From Liquidambar formosana (lineage: Eukaryota > Streptophyta > Magnoliopsida > Saxifragales > Altingiaceae): 64,000 nucleotides of DNA. The notes beneath the pieces are model-generated. The model did not search any database and was not told the origin of the DNA. It was given only the letters and a program-made list of their open reading frames with translations. Shown piece by piece: positions 21,969 to 34,299 of the stretch (the first letter of the stretch is position 1; each line of letters starts with the position of its first letter). A program made the translations under genes and the position numbers. The DNA is taken from the NCBI GenBank assembly GCA_039720395.1, contig CM077834.1:6870094-6934093 (forward strand), given 5' to 3'.

Positions 21969-24900
21969 TGTATTCAACAAGTTCAAGGACAACAAAGGTA
22001 ATTTCTTGGATTCTATTGTTAGGGATGTGCGAGACATGCTAAACTTGTATGAAACTACCCACCTCCGAGTGCATGGAGAAAATGTACAAGATCAAGTGTT
22101 GGTATTTTGTACCACTCACCTTCAATCTATGGCAACCCAACTATGCTCACCTCTTGCAACACAAGTAATCCATGCTCTAAAGCAGCCCATCCACAAGGGC
22201 ATGCCAAGGGTAGAGGCAAAGCAATACATCTCATTCTATCAACAGGAGGATTCACACGATGAAACTCTACTATAGCTTGCAAAATTATATTTCAACCGAT
22301 TACAAAAGATTCACCACAATGAGCTATGCGAAATCACAGAGTAGGTTCTTTAAGCTTATTATTTAATACTCTCTCTGTTCCTATTTGATTGTCACATTTG
22401 AAAAACAAGTTTTTTAAGAAAACCCTCTTAAATGCTTTTCACATCAATATAAATGTTTGAACATACCAATTTTACCCTTAAGTGTACAAAATATTGAAAA
22501 GGTAAAATACTTATGAGAAAATGTATTTTAGAAAATCAATTAAAAAAAGTCATTGATTTTTTAAATGTTACAATAATTTAGGAACATTTCTAGAAAGAAA
22601 GGAGGACAATAAAAAAGGAATAGATGGAGTAATTTGGAAATTTTCTATTGGAATGGATTTAAGATATATTGGTGTTTTCATTTTAGGTGGTGGAAAGATT
22701 TGGATTTTGCAACGAAGCTACCTTTTGCTAGGGATAGAATGGTGGAGTGCTACTTTTGGATGGTGGTAATTTACTTCGAGACTGAGTATTACCTTGGTAG
22801 AAGGATACTTACCAAAGAAATTACCATGGCCTCGATTATAGATGATATCTTTGATTTGTATGGTACAATTGAAGAACTTGAGCTCTTTATGGAAGCAGTG
22901 GAGAGGTTTGTTGCATGCACTTTCACTTGTGTCATATGTGCCTCAATTTTTAACAAAACATATATATGGCCTTTAATGGAGAAGAAGGTAAAATGAAGAA
23001 TTAGTGCTACTAACCCTTTGGGCTTAGGCTTTGTTGAATTTATTTGAGTTTGATTTTAGGTGGGATATGAGCACCATTGATCAACTCACTGAATACATGG
23101 AAATATACTATCGGGCACTATTGGATATTTACAGCAAACTAGAGGATGATTGGCCAAAGAATGAAGATCCTACCACCTCTATTATGCAAAAGATACTGTA
23201 AGCATTCTTTGTAATTATCCTATGATAGGAAATTAACCTAGGAAAAAAAAAAAAAAAACCTATGATCACGATGACAATATTTTTCACAATGCTTATAACT
23301 GACTTTAATGAGAATTTCAAATTTCTTGGTTGAATGAATCAGATAAAAAATCAAGTAAAGGCCTATTTTATGGAAGCAAAATGGTCGAGTGAAAAATATG
23401 TGCCAACAATAGAGGAGTATCTGCACGTTGCATCACCCAGCACAGCTTATCCCTTGTTCATAACCATATCTTTCGTCAAAATGGGAGATTTTGTTACCAA
23501 GGAGGCCTTTGAATGGGTTCTTAATGAGCCTAATACTATTGTTAATGTTGCATCAATAATTGGCAGGATCATGAATGACCTAGTGTCCCATGAGGTATGG
23601 ACTAAAGATAGTTCTTTTTTTTTTTTTCTTTTCTTTTATCAATCAGAAGGGATGCTTATGCATTCAATTAATCTTTTTGAGCATATGTAGTCTCTCCCAT
23701 CCCACATGCATCAGACAATTACAGAACATAAGTACTATGGCCGGGGGTGACCTTAAGGGAGAATGGTGAGAGTTGAATCCAAAACCTTTTGATTAGCAAG
23801 AGCCGGAAGAACCACTCAGCCCACCCTTTAGGATTAGATTAAAGACAATTTAAATACACAATTCTCTCTTCTTGGTAACCAAAGAGCTTTTTATCTTATT
23901 TTTAATGATCAAACTTATCAAACAAATAAATATATATATGTGTGTGTGTGATGTGTGTGTGTGTGTGTGTTAATGATCAAAATAGATGGGCATCTATGCC
24001 TAGGTGTGCAACTAGTTTCGGTGCTCCTAGTTTGCTTTATGTTTGCTTTAGTTTGGTTTTAAACTAATTTAGAGCTAAATGAATAAGGTCAATTCTACAA
24101 TAAACTAAATTTCAACGCAGGACTAAACCATTGTTTTCAAATAACCAAGGTACCAAACCAAAGAATATATGATTGGATGTTTTGGATCGCTTTCAATTTA
24201 CCAGAAAAAAAAATTAATATCTTAATCTTTTATCAGTAGTAGTTTGAACGGGTCAGTCCTATTTGGGTTGTATCCCATTAAAGTGTAAGATATACGGTAT
24301 AGTCTACTTATACATTATAAGGTACAACCCCTAATATATGATACAAATATAAAAAAAATCAACACGTGTTGATGAGATTAGATCCTTAATTTGAAATATC
24401 TCAACATATAATATTTATTAAATGTAGAGGATAAGATGAACTCATCAGCATGGGCTACTCTCTAGGCCTGTGGGGAAGAAATTTTCATGACGGTGGTCAA
24501 CAATAAGAATTTTTCCTAAGGCTAACTATGATAGTTTCTTTGCTAAAACTTGCCAAGTCTGATTTCCACAGTGGCACGATGCCTTGGGTTATTCTCTAGT
24601 TTCCCATTTAACCAAAGAATTCTTTTTCGTTGGCAATTATTATTATTTTTTACTAGGTAGAAATGGCAAATTGATGCTATTGGGCATTTACGTATGCAGT
24701 TTGAGCAAAAGAGAGAACACGTTGCCTCAGCTGTTGAATACTACACGAAGCGATATGGGATTTCAAAGCAAGAGGCACATGAGGAGCTGCAAAAACAAGT
24801 CACAAATGCATGGAAAGATGTAAATTAGGAATGCCTCAAACCGACCACCGCCATCCCCACGACTCTCTTCACGCAAGTTCTCAACCTTGCGCAAGTGAGC

Positions 24901-24996
24901 TATGTGGTGTACAGAGATGGCGATGGCTACACTAATTCCAAGTTACTGCTAAAAGATTATATAGTTTCACTGCTCATCGATCCTGTGGCAATATGA
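21969..24996 (+). pseudogene. terpene synthase pseudogene (TPS-a-like, 5'-truncated)
   Basis: Exons corresponding to the usual TPS exons 3-7 are present: about 21969-22345, 22687-22905 (219 bases, the canonical exon-4 size), 23060-23197, 23343-23594 and 24700-24996. Exon 3 holds LRVHGENVQDQVLVF and SMATQLCSPLATQVIHAL. Exon 4 holds [20 protein letters not shown] and the metal-binding [10 protein letters not shown] (DDxxD). Exon 6 ends RIMNDLVSHE, which joins FEQKRE to give an NSE/DTE-type motif. Two in-frame stops break it: TAG at 22273-22275 (after DETLL) and TAG at 24826-24828 (KDVN*ECL). Exons 1-2, with the N-terminal RRx8W region, are missing, and the donor of exon 3 near 22340 looks damaged. 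The intact protein would be a cytosolic sesquiterpene cyclase-like enzyme; this copy cannot make one as read. Confidence 0.9.
23745..23835 (-). mobile_element. tRNA-derived SINE-like fragment in TPS intron
   Basis: The minus strand has an A-box-like GGCTGAGTGGTTCTTC and a B-box-like GGTTTTGGATTCAACTCTC with tRNA-like spacing, followed by a CCACCC-type body. It lies in the terminal intron of the terpene synthase pseudogene. Further on in the same intron is a (TG)n run at about 23938-23970. Confidence 0.45.
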
Positions 24997-25258
24997 GCAT
25001 GAATGAAGCATGCATGCTCTCTAGATAGCTATCAGTTCATATGGTCTATGGTCTGCCTTTAATAATGTAATAATGTTTTCTATCTTCATATATGCTTGAA
25101 TGTTTACTGTTTTTCATGTTTGAATGGTGTTGTTTTCTTGTCTTGAAGGGAATAAATGGTGCGCATTTCAATGCCGTCTATGTATTGAACCATAAATGTT
25201 ACATTAATGTTACCTCATCTTTAAGTTGATGGCATGGTGATTTGGTAATTTAATTAAC

Positions 25259-25260
<2 letters not shown>

Positions 25261-25292
<32 letters not shown>
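25261..25292. repeat. (TG)n microsatellite
   Basis: A dinucleotide repeat downstream of the terpene synthase pseudogene. The rest of 24997-25500 holds no gene. Confidence 0.9.
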
Positions 25293-25295
<3 letters not shown>

Positions 25296-25503
25296 CATGT
25301 CTTGAAGTAATGGAGCAACAACCCAAAAATAAAGTAAGTAGAACGTGGATTCCGGTCCAAGGAGATTCACGGGGATAATGTTAGAAATTGATTTTTTTCG
25401 TTTTCCTTTGATTTACAAGAAAGTCGTAAATATAAAGTGTCAACTTTCCTACAATGCTTTTTCTTATTAAAAATTCTGGATGTGTTTGTGCAAAAAAAAG
25501 TTA

Positions 25504-25802
25504 AGGCCTGTTCGGATGTCCAATTTGAAATTAGACAATTTCACAAATTTTACATGGTATCAAAAATACAAATTGATGACCTTGAATTAGAATATTTAAA
25601 AAAGAGTCATCACTATAATTGATGTTAAGGATTAATTCCCAGAAATACATTAAATACTACTATTTTAAATTTCCATTAGTATTTGTGATGATCACCACCA
25701 TTTTCTTGAATTTGTTAATTTAATGTGTTAAATTTGTGTCTTCTGATACTGTGTAAAATACCTTAAATTATCTAGTTTCAAATTAGACACCCAAACAGGC
25801 CC
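25504..25802. mobile_element. Tourist/Harbinger-type MITE
   Basis: The terminal inverted repeats begin AGGCCTGTTCGGATGTC and, from the other end, GGGCCTGTTTGGGTGTC, continuing similar for about 40 bases. The element is 299 bases, AT-rich and non-coding, flanked on both sides by TTA (25501-25503 and 25803-25805), the target duplication of PIF/Harbinger-type elements. Confidence 0.8.
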
Positions 25803-25805
25803 TTA

Positions 25806-26507
25806 GTAGGTGGCTATTTATGTTTCCTACAAGATTTCTACCAACCAAAGCATGAAAAGTGAAAGAAAATTTTATTTTACTTTCCTTTTCTTTCTTTTCT
25901 TTTCCCCTCAATCAAACGTAGCCTTGATTATGAATTTGTCTCAATTTGGTGTATAATCAGATCCAAGAGTCCTCCAAATAAAGCCTTTTGGGCCTTTATA
26001 GAGGAGGATTGGATGACCTAGGTAGATGGTATATGGGCTCTGTAGCCCCAAGCCAATAAAGAGGCTCAAGGTCCCATAAGCTGCAAACCTGCCATCACAA
26101 TTCACCACTACCGGATTTGGATTTGGATTTGGATTTGGTGCAATTACTACATCATGTAGTAAACATAGGATTGATGACATTTGGCAATGAGGAGAAATAG
26201 AGAACTAAAATTCGAGAGATACATTTCACACTCAACACCTAACAGTCCTCCATTTCTCCTCCTTACCCTCGTGTCATTGATCCTACATTTACTGCACGAT
26301 GCAGTAAAAGTAGCCAACTGCACCAAATCCGAATCCCACCACTACCACCTCAAGGCTACTAACATAAGGTAGTAGCTGGGATTGTAGCCCAAATCCAAAT
26401 GAATGGCTTTGGAACCAAGGCCAACCATTTCAATGGTTCAAGCAGTGCATGCACACAATACATTGTTGGTTGGCCAATTGCTACTGAACCACCAGAGGTG
26501 GTGGTCC
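25806..26507. other. non-coding stretch
   Basis: No gene is recognised. A short hexamer array (GGATTT, four units) lies near 26113-26138; open frames on both strands have no identifiable domain. Confidence 0.4.
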
Positions 26508-26637
26508 GTGACAGTTGATGTGGTATCACGAAATAACGAGATCCAAAGTAAAATGGGATTGTCAGAATACTTTTTAGCCCCACAATCCCACTTTGCTTCA
26601 TTCTTATTGACCCGTGACACCACGTGGCCGTGTCACA
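26508..26637. mobile_element. small foldback MITE, family B
   Basis: Ends GTGACAGTTGATGTGGTATC and, reversed, GTGACACGGCCACGTGGTGTC are inverted repeats, with an inner palindromic stem around AAGTAAAATGGGATTGTCAG. A related copy lies at 53140-53278. Confidence 0.55.
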
Positions 26638-27369
26638 GTTACATAAAAGACTCACTCTGTGCCTACATTCACGAATAGCGATAATCAATTTGATAAGTAC
26701 TCCTAAATAGATTACAAAGCAACTTACAAACCCCAGCTAGTTCCCTTACACCCAATTGCGGCTCAGCATGTCTGTTGGCAAACTTAGATTAGGAAACGAG
26801 AGCATTCGAGATCCCACAAGGAGTTCTATCCCCGGAATTGACTGTTTTTATGTGACCAGTTAATTAAATAGGCTTCGAACGTAAAATTAACAACTTAAAA
26901 GAAGAATGTAAACAAAATTTATTCACTATCCTAACAGTACAGAAAATCAAGAAAACGGATGCAGGACCCAATCCTCATTTGACATGGATTGTACAAAAGG
27001 ATGAACGTCTTGCCGCTATGAGATACATGAATCATGAAACACAAAACATAGACATATCCCTGATTATTTTAAAAGGATTGAGGACCTCTGCATACAAGTA
27101 CATACAACCTCAACAAAGAAACAGACTTCCTCTATAAGAGAACAATGGTGAAAGCCTCGGAGGTATGGGAAAATATATAATATCATCACCAAACGTCAAC
27201 TGTTGGATCATGGAAAAATGAGACATGGTCAATTTATCCAACGGCTGGTATTGCAGATTTATCATTCTCCCACACCATGGGGCCATCTCGACACTGCCCA
27301 CCTAAAAAAATTAGAAACTAATTACTTCTATAGCTACCTCTATTATGTCTGTCTCTCCTATTTTGTTTC

Positions 27370-29129
27370 TCAATGCCAGGCAGACGCCGAGACCAAGTTC
27401 CTTTCCTTCCAGCCCAAGAGCATAGCACCATCCCTTTCCACCAGAGTATAATGATCTGAGTAACACCGCAGCAAGCTTCTTATCACAGAGTTGACATAGG
27501 AGCTCAGTGGGAATGGCCGAAACCCTGCCATCGTCAGCCTACACTTCCACTTGCCAAAGAGCTCATGGCGTTCCACCCTATCCTTACCCTCACAAGCAAT
27601 AATATTCACAATATCCCTCGCCAAACAGTGCTGCTCCACATTGATGCGTTCTTTTTATCCCGTGCCATGGTCACGTCAATTGACTCAAACATTGCCGAGT
27701 AGTACTCTAGTGTTTCAACAAACCTAGCGACAAAGGGTGTTGTGTTTGTGTTTGATTCTTGTTCCACCAGAGTGGTCACCTTGGGAGAAAGTGACTTTAT
27801 CATTCTCAAAAGCTCATCCCTTGGATTGTTCACATCCACACTCTCATCAGGGGTGTGATGGAGCTCCAGGGGGAAGTTCACAGCCAGAGCCTCACCAGGC
27901 CTGACATCAAGCATGTCCCTAGTGATATCAGGAGCAAAAACTGGCACTGGATGAAACTCCACTGGGATATTGAATTTATTAGAAATTGCTGCCAACCGTC
28001 TCCCAACTGCCTCCAAACTGTCACCACGAGCATACTGACTTACTGGATCGTCGATCCCTGTGATCCGCACGTGGGGGGCTCCACCCGGTCTCGCTGCAAG
28101 CGCTTGTAATAGAGTAATCCACTGAGTCCCCTGAGCAATATGGAAATCCACAATATGGATCCGGTCCTCGTTTCTGCATGCTTCGGCAATTGCTCCATTG
28201 GCTGCCATGTAACCAAACTTTAAGTAAGGGCAGATTTCATAAAGGATCTGCATGTATGTAAGCAAGTCCTTGCTTTCAGGCTCTCTACACCTAAGGGCAC
28301 GATAAATGGTAGTTCCTGATAACTCCTTCCTTGCTACTAGGCCTTCTACCAGGTAAGCGCCAAGACGCTGGATTGGTTCTCCACTAATAGACACAGCACC
28401 CCTAGCCTTCTCAATCAACTTCTCAAAATCATCCATCCTGTTTTCGGAGAGAGCTTTAGCACATGCAATCAGCAAGTGCTTCAGATTTCCAGGCGGGAAA
28501 CCCTGCAAAGATGCTTCTTCCATTGCTTTATGACGTTTCTCAATATGACCTCCTTCACCTGACTTCCTATACCTGGATGCAACAGATGGCTGAGGTTTAG
28601 TCACATGTAACCCCTGCGCTTCTTGGCTCCACGCCCTAGATCTCTGACTCGGTGTCTGTGGCCGATTATTTTCCCCAAGAGAAGGATATGGTGTGGTTAC
28701 TTCATCACAATCAGCATCAGGGCCCAATAGAGCAGTCTCTAACTCTTGCAAAGCGTTTTTTATGTTCTGGCTACAATATGCATCCTGTAAAGTTAAAGTC
28801 TCACCAGAAGAGAGTAGTGAACTGTCTCTGCGACAATCTAGGGAAGGGCTTAACTGATGGAAATAACTGTCGGTTTCAAGTGAAGAGTTACAGGAAGGGC
28901 TGACTCCTGAGAGATTCTCTGTGGAGCTATGTTGCTCCTGGCTGTCACTCAATGTAGTAACAGTGTCACAGTCAAAGTGAGTTGAAAAAGGTGAGTTTGG
29001 CGAGTTCCCAAAATCAAATTTCAAGGACCCAAACAACCTATTAGGTATTGATGGAACAGTGGGATGAGAAGCTGAGTAGGATAGGTCCTCACCAGTCACA
29101 CTGTATCTGAAAAGGTGGTGTGAGCCCAT
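27370..29129 (-). CDS. GRAS transcription factor, PAT1 subfamily, right copy
   Basis: A single coding exon from ATG at 29129 to the TGA at 27370-27372, about 585 codons. Residues 1-200 are a Ser/Gln-rich variable region. The GRAS domain follows: LHRI from about 214 (LKHLLIACAKALSENRMDDF), the VHIID block at 325-329 (HIVDFHIAQGTQW), LHRII around 405-440, LVEQESNTNT near 455, PFYRE around 475-520, and SAW at the C-terminus (LGWKERNLVSASAWH). It is expected to act in the nucleus in phytochrome, gibberellin or stress signalling, by family analogy. One base is missing near 27652-27657 (GATAAAAAG against GATAGAAAAG in the left copy), which shifts the frame at about residue 491. Otherwise it is intact, so this is probably the functional copy with a base-call error. 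It faces the left copy tail to tail. Confidence 0.92.
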
Positions 29130-29277
29130 GCTATGAGGTTAGCATCAGCTGTTCTATCTGTAATAGTCCTCAAAAGAGATAGTAGTAATTACGAATAATC
29201 AGCCCTGGCCTTTTGTTGGAGAACAACTATTGGCAGCTTTACAATCTTCTGCCTAAAACCCTACAGATCGAATAAAC

Positions 29278-31330
29278 CTGCAATGTGAATACAAAGGAAC
29301 AGATAAAGAACTTTAAAAGGCCAGAACATTTGGAATTTAAAAAGGATCAAATCCATAGTATTTTACTTAAATAAAATTCTCCAATTCAACCGAAATGGGC
29401 ACAAAAAAAATTAAGCTCCATTGAATAACACCAATTTGAAGTACGTTGATTTATTCAATTTCTTGAGACTGCAAGATTTGATGAAACTTGGGTTACGCTG
29501 GAACTTTTTGGCAGAGAGCAGTTGATAGCAAGATCTCCAGAATTTCTTGTATTTTCATCTGATCTGTTCAATTTTATGTTAAGTTCAAACTCTATTAGAA
29601 ATTTTGACTTTCAGAAGAAACAATGGATATGTTTCTCCTTGCAGTCTAATTTATCAAAGTTTCCTTTCTTGTTCTATTTTTCTTCCAAATTCTATCTATT
29701 TCTCCGATGCGCTCAAGATAATTCTACATCCATAACCTTGCAAACTAGCAAAAATCATACAAAACAAAAACTTTTTTTCTTCCTAACTGTTTTGTCTTTG
29801 CATCAATAAATATCTGCTTCTAAAGAAAAGCTCCATATCTTCAAGTCACTAATTTTTTTCTTTGATTAAAAACACTCATAGTAAATCCTAATGGAAACTC
29901 TGCGCTCTAAATATTAAAGTGAAAATCTCTGGTCAACCCAAATTAAAATTCTAGTCCCTAACTTTCAAGCAAATATGATTTTTGAAGCAACAATCTTTGG
30001 TCAATAAAACTTTCACGGTTGAAAGAGAAGTCAACATGGGCAGACTCAACAATAAAAATTTGCAAGTGGTAGATTATCATATTGGTTTAACAAGTCTACC
30101 ATTTTCCAAAATTCTCTGTTTGGTTGATAAGAATATGTTAAAATTTTGAATCTTAGATTTTTTTATCACTTGGGGCCCAAGAATACTAAGATGTCTACCT
30201 ACTGACCCTCACAAAACTATTTGGCTAAATTTGTTATGAAATAAACCTAAATTGAGAGTTTGACTTGTAATAAAGAACAAAGCAGATCAAAAATAAGAAC
30301 ACAGGCAAATGACAATTTTACGTGGTAGCAATAAGAATTTCTATATGAGAATGGAGAGGTGACAGTGCGGCTCTCAGCCCTCGAAGATGCGTTATACATC
30401 ATAACCCTAATAACCTGAGCAGGTCAAACTAGATCCCGTTTGAATCAGATCAGGTCAGACAATTCCACCAAGAAACAGGTCGTCGAGTCGCAAACTAGGT
30501 TAAATTCAACACGCAAACACAACAAGATTGAATGGATTTTTTCATATTTTGCAAGCCAAACATGTTACTCCGTATAAATAATTCTCTTCTTTTTTTCTTT
30601 TTCCTACCTTCTCTCTCTTAGGAACCAAAGGAGAGGAAACAGTTGGTCTCTACACACTACAGGCTATGAATTCTATTTTGTTATCGATAATTGCCAAGTC
30701 TTAATACAAGCATACTTAAACTAACAAAATATTTTAGGAAACTTAAAATATCATCAAGCAAATTAAAAATAAGAATGAACAAGCGGCACCCAATAAGAGG
30801 AATCAAGGTGAAATTAAGAGAGAATATTAAAACTTGCAAAGAGAAACAGTTTTTTTTTCCATCTTTTTTCTTTCTTTTTTTTGGGGGGTGGGGGGTGTTG
30901 GGGGGGAGCAATAGGAGCAGAGAACTGCAAGAAGAAATAGGAAGTCAGGAAAAAAAAAATATTGACTTAGAAATTTCTTTCATTGCAAAACACCCCAATT
31001 GTATATAAAAAATCATACAGGGAAGAAGGCAAAAAAGGATTTTCCTAGCTTAATTGTAAAGGATACATACAATCATACACATAGTACATACATGTGTGCT
31101 TGTGTAGATTTAATTGTTCACTTCCACCTAAAAGAACAAGATTAATCAAGTCGACTTCACAAAACCCAGATGCTCTGTTTGGTTGTTGAGAAAATGTTAG
31201 AAAAAAGCAAAGAAAGTTAACGTTTGAACCTCAGCTTTTTGCTAGCATTATTTAAAACCCAAGATATCAAAAACCCTCCACCCAACTCAGCCTAATACAA
31301 CTATTCAGCTGATTTGAGCTGAATTTTTCT

Positions 31331-31374
<44 letters not shown>

Positions 31375-31610
31375 TTTTTTTTTTTTTTTTTTTTCTCAAA
31401 ACCGAAACAAAACATAACCCATAAGATTCAAACTCCCAAAATTATTCTCTTTTCCCTCAGTTTTCTCAGCAACCAAACGGACCGGGAATTCTTTCACAAC
31501 TAAAAACAAAACACCCAAGACCCTTCACCCCACAAAGGCACAAACCAAGCAGAACAAACAGTAAAAATCAATACACACATATCTGGGTGTGGAATCGTGG
31601 TGAAATTCAC
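29278..31610 (-). other. 5'-UTR intron of right GRAS gene
   Basis: Mirrors 5035-7338: the acceptor lies at 29278/29277 and the donor at 31610/31611 on minus. It carries a (TTTC)n plus T-run at about 31328-31393 and a G-rich run on the plus (template) strand at about 30882-30907, longer than in the left copy. Confidence 0.62.
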
Positions 31611-31747
31611 CTGAAATAATCTGAAGAAGAAATTGGAACCTCTTGTTTGTGAATTCGTTTACGCCGCTTTTGACTGGAATTGAGGAGAAGTCGGTTGGTG
31701 TTTGAGGATGGAGAGTTGCGAAAGAGCAAGAAGCGAAGGCTCGATGG

Positions 31748-31801
31748 TATATATAGGGGGGAGAGGAGTTGACGGCAGGTTTTTGCACTCCGTATACGGA
31801 G
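31748..31801 (-). promoter_or_regulatory. right GRAS promoter: TATA box plus palindrome
   Basis: The TATA box is a TATATATA run at 31755-31748 (two bases longer than in the left copy). The same 14-bp palindrome CTCCGTATACGGAG lies at 31788-31801. Confidence 0.6.
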
Positions 31802-32159
31802 AGTAACGGTAACGGCAAGTGTAATTGTTGGGAGGTCCATACTGTATTATGTAGGGACTGTTTGACGGAACCCACCTCACGGTTTGTTAACGGCTGACTA
31901 CCGCCGACCACACGTTGAACATTCTTGGCAGTTTCTTCTTCCTTGTCTTTGGAATGACGAGAGTGGATGACCACGTGCTTCGCCTGGAGAGTGTGGACCA
32001 CGCTCCGGACTTGGAAGTAAGAGTAGTGTAATTAAGAGGGCATCTCTATTGTCTTACGGTGAGCTCTCTTTTTTTATCAATATGTTGGTAGGAGGAAAAA
32101 TAGGGTTTGAGACTTGAGAGTGTTTTCCAAGCAGACTCCTTAATATAAGAGGACTCTTA

Positions 32160-32335
32160 AGGGTAGCGTAGATGGCTAATGATAACAATTTAGAAACTAG
32201 TTATCCTGAGTTTGAGTCTTCGCTTCCTTAAGATTAGATTTACAGGCTTGCAAATGGTTTGTGCATCATAGAATTAGTTTAGGCCCAATGACATATCGCT
32301 CATTTTAGCCCAAAAAAAATAAATTAATTAAATAG
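32160..32335 (+). mobile_element. SINE-like element, family A (right arm copy)
   Basis: Mirror of 4320-4500: GTAGCGTAGATGGCTAATG as A-box region, CTGAGTTTGAGTCTTCGC as B-box region, then the shared body. The neighbouring 32440-33290 mirrors the GA/CT inverted repeat. Confidence 0.5.
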
Positions 32336-33912
32336 GAATAAGGAGGATTTCACAACAATTCTTTGCATATAGTTTTTCTCTTTTTTAATTAAGGTAGCCA
32401 AAGGGCTTTCTATATGTGGAGTGCCTTTAAGTCTATGTATGGATTGAGAGAAATGGAGAGAAGAGAAAAGAAGAGAAAAGAAAGGAAAAGAAGGGAAGAG
32501 AAGAGAAAATAACTTTCTCTCTACCCTATTTGGTTAGTAGACCTCATTAATGAAGAGAAAATGAGAGAAAGTAATCATAATTACATAATTACCCTTTTTT
32601 ATATATTAAACATGTTATATTGAGTAGCCAAATAACCCTCATGCAATGGTAAAAAATTTTTATTGAAACCTTGCAAAGAAGTGAATTTATTATATTAAAT
32701 ATTTATATTTATTCTGCAATAATGGCTGCATGTTTTCAACCACGTTGGCTCTGTGGGGTTTGATGTGGTCAAACATGCAGTCCACTTTTCTAGAGATATG
32801 GTTGTGAGTGAGGGCAATGAGGAGGATAAGGGAGAGAGCACTAACGTTAAATTCCTAATCTTTAGAAACTAACATGAACGTTAGAATTTTGGGAGCTTAT
32901 AAATCCCATTTGAACTCTCTCTAAAAGATAGGAAATAAAAGTTTAACCACACTCGAAATCCCTTGTAGATAAAAAACCCATTGCAACCCAACCACTAATT
33001 ATCTCTCTCTTTCTCCAACGTTATTCCAGTTTTTGTTTCAAAACAAAAGTTGTGTGGGGTTATAATTGTTATTTCATCACTCAATAATTCATTTTCTCTC
33101 CATTTCTCTCCAAATCTCTCTAATTTGGAGAGAAAGGTAAAGGGCCTCATTTTCTTTTTATTTCTCCCCATTTTCTTTTTTTTCTCTCCTAACTTAACAA
33201 TCCAAACTAAGGAAACAGGGAGAAAGTATTTTCTATTCTCTTCTCTTCTCTCCATTTCTCTCAATTCATACATGTATAGCCTAAGGGTTCTATACTTTGA
33301 AGATCTTGATAAGGGTTTATTGGAGATGTTCATGTTTTCTACTTTATATTTAAAAATAATTAATAAATGAGAATGAAGAGATTTTTGGCAAATGCTCTTA
33401 CCAAAATCTTAAGATCCACTTCCTTACTCATTTAGGTAATAATTACTAATTAGCTAGGGCCTAGGGGTTTTAGGGGTTTAAACTCCATGCCCAAAAATTA
33501 AAAATTAAGAAATCATTAATTAGGATTGAGGCCCTGATTCTCAGCTATTTATACAAAGCCATGGAATCACAGTTCACAAGCCACCATTTAGTCTTTTTCT
33601 TTTTCATTTTTTTCTTCTTTTTTTTCCCTATCACAAAGTACATTGAAAGGTAATTAATCCTTAAACCTAACCCTACTCAAACCTTGATTCACGTTGGTAC
33701 CCCGTTGAGCTACAAGAACAGTAAACCACCATTTAGTCTAATGAAAGGAATTTTTTTTCTATTTTATTTTATTTTATTACGTGGCAAACAACTCAAACAT
33801 TAGACCCAACAGTCAACTACTCAACTATACACCCATTTACCAAACTTAAATAAATAAATAAATAAATAAGAAGAAGAAGAAGTCAACACCCTATCTACTA
33901 GCCCGTACAATA

Positions 33913-34299
33913 GGGTCTCCTTATTCAAATAATCAAATTTAGGCTTATCTAGGCTTTCCACGGCAAACCAGACATGGAACTCAGAAACCTCATCCCAAGG
34001 GAGGGAAGATGCTTCTTGGGTTTTGGCCGAAGTTGAGTTTTTGAGAAAGCATAAGATAAGCTTGGCCAAAATAATTCAACTTTCAACAAGTTTATTTTTT
34101 TCCCAAAAGAAGACCAAAAAAAAAAAGAAAAAAGGTGTTAATTTTCACCCATGATTTACGGGACCACCCCTATATCCATTATTCAATCCTTATTTGTGCT
34201 GTTTGATGAGATTTTATTGGCCACTGGAGCATAAAGGATTAAAAACTACAGGGTGAGGGCTTACAGCTAGACCCATTCACATGAGATCCTAACTCACCT
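33913..34299. other. non-coding stretch beyond the right arm
   Basis: No gene is supported. The first part should continue the homology on the far side of the copia element, outside this window. Confidence 0.4.

Larger units (their letters stand above)
26848..33912. repeat. right arm of ~7 kb inverted duplication
   Basis: Reverse complement of 2749-9764. The outer end continues past the point where the left arm is broken by the copia LTR, so the right arm holds the pre-insertion sequence there. The inner end continues at least to the base matching the edge of the assembly gap. Confidence 0.95.

Noticed and set aside
23745..23835. A possible tRNA gene
   Set aside because: Box-like motifs are present but the cloverleaf arms do not pair; it fits a SINE better. 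No intact tRNA, rRNA or CRISPR array was seen anywhere in the window.
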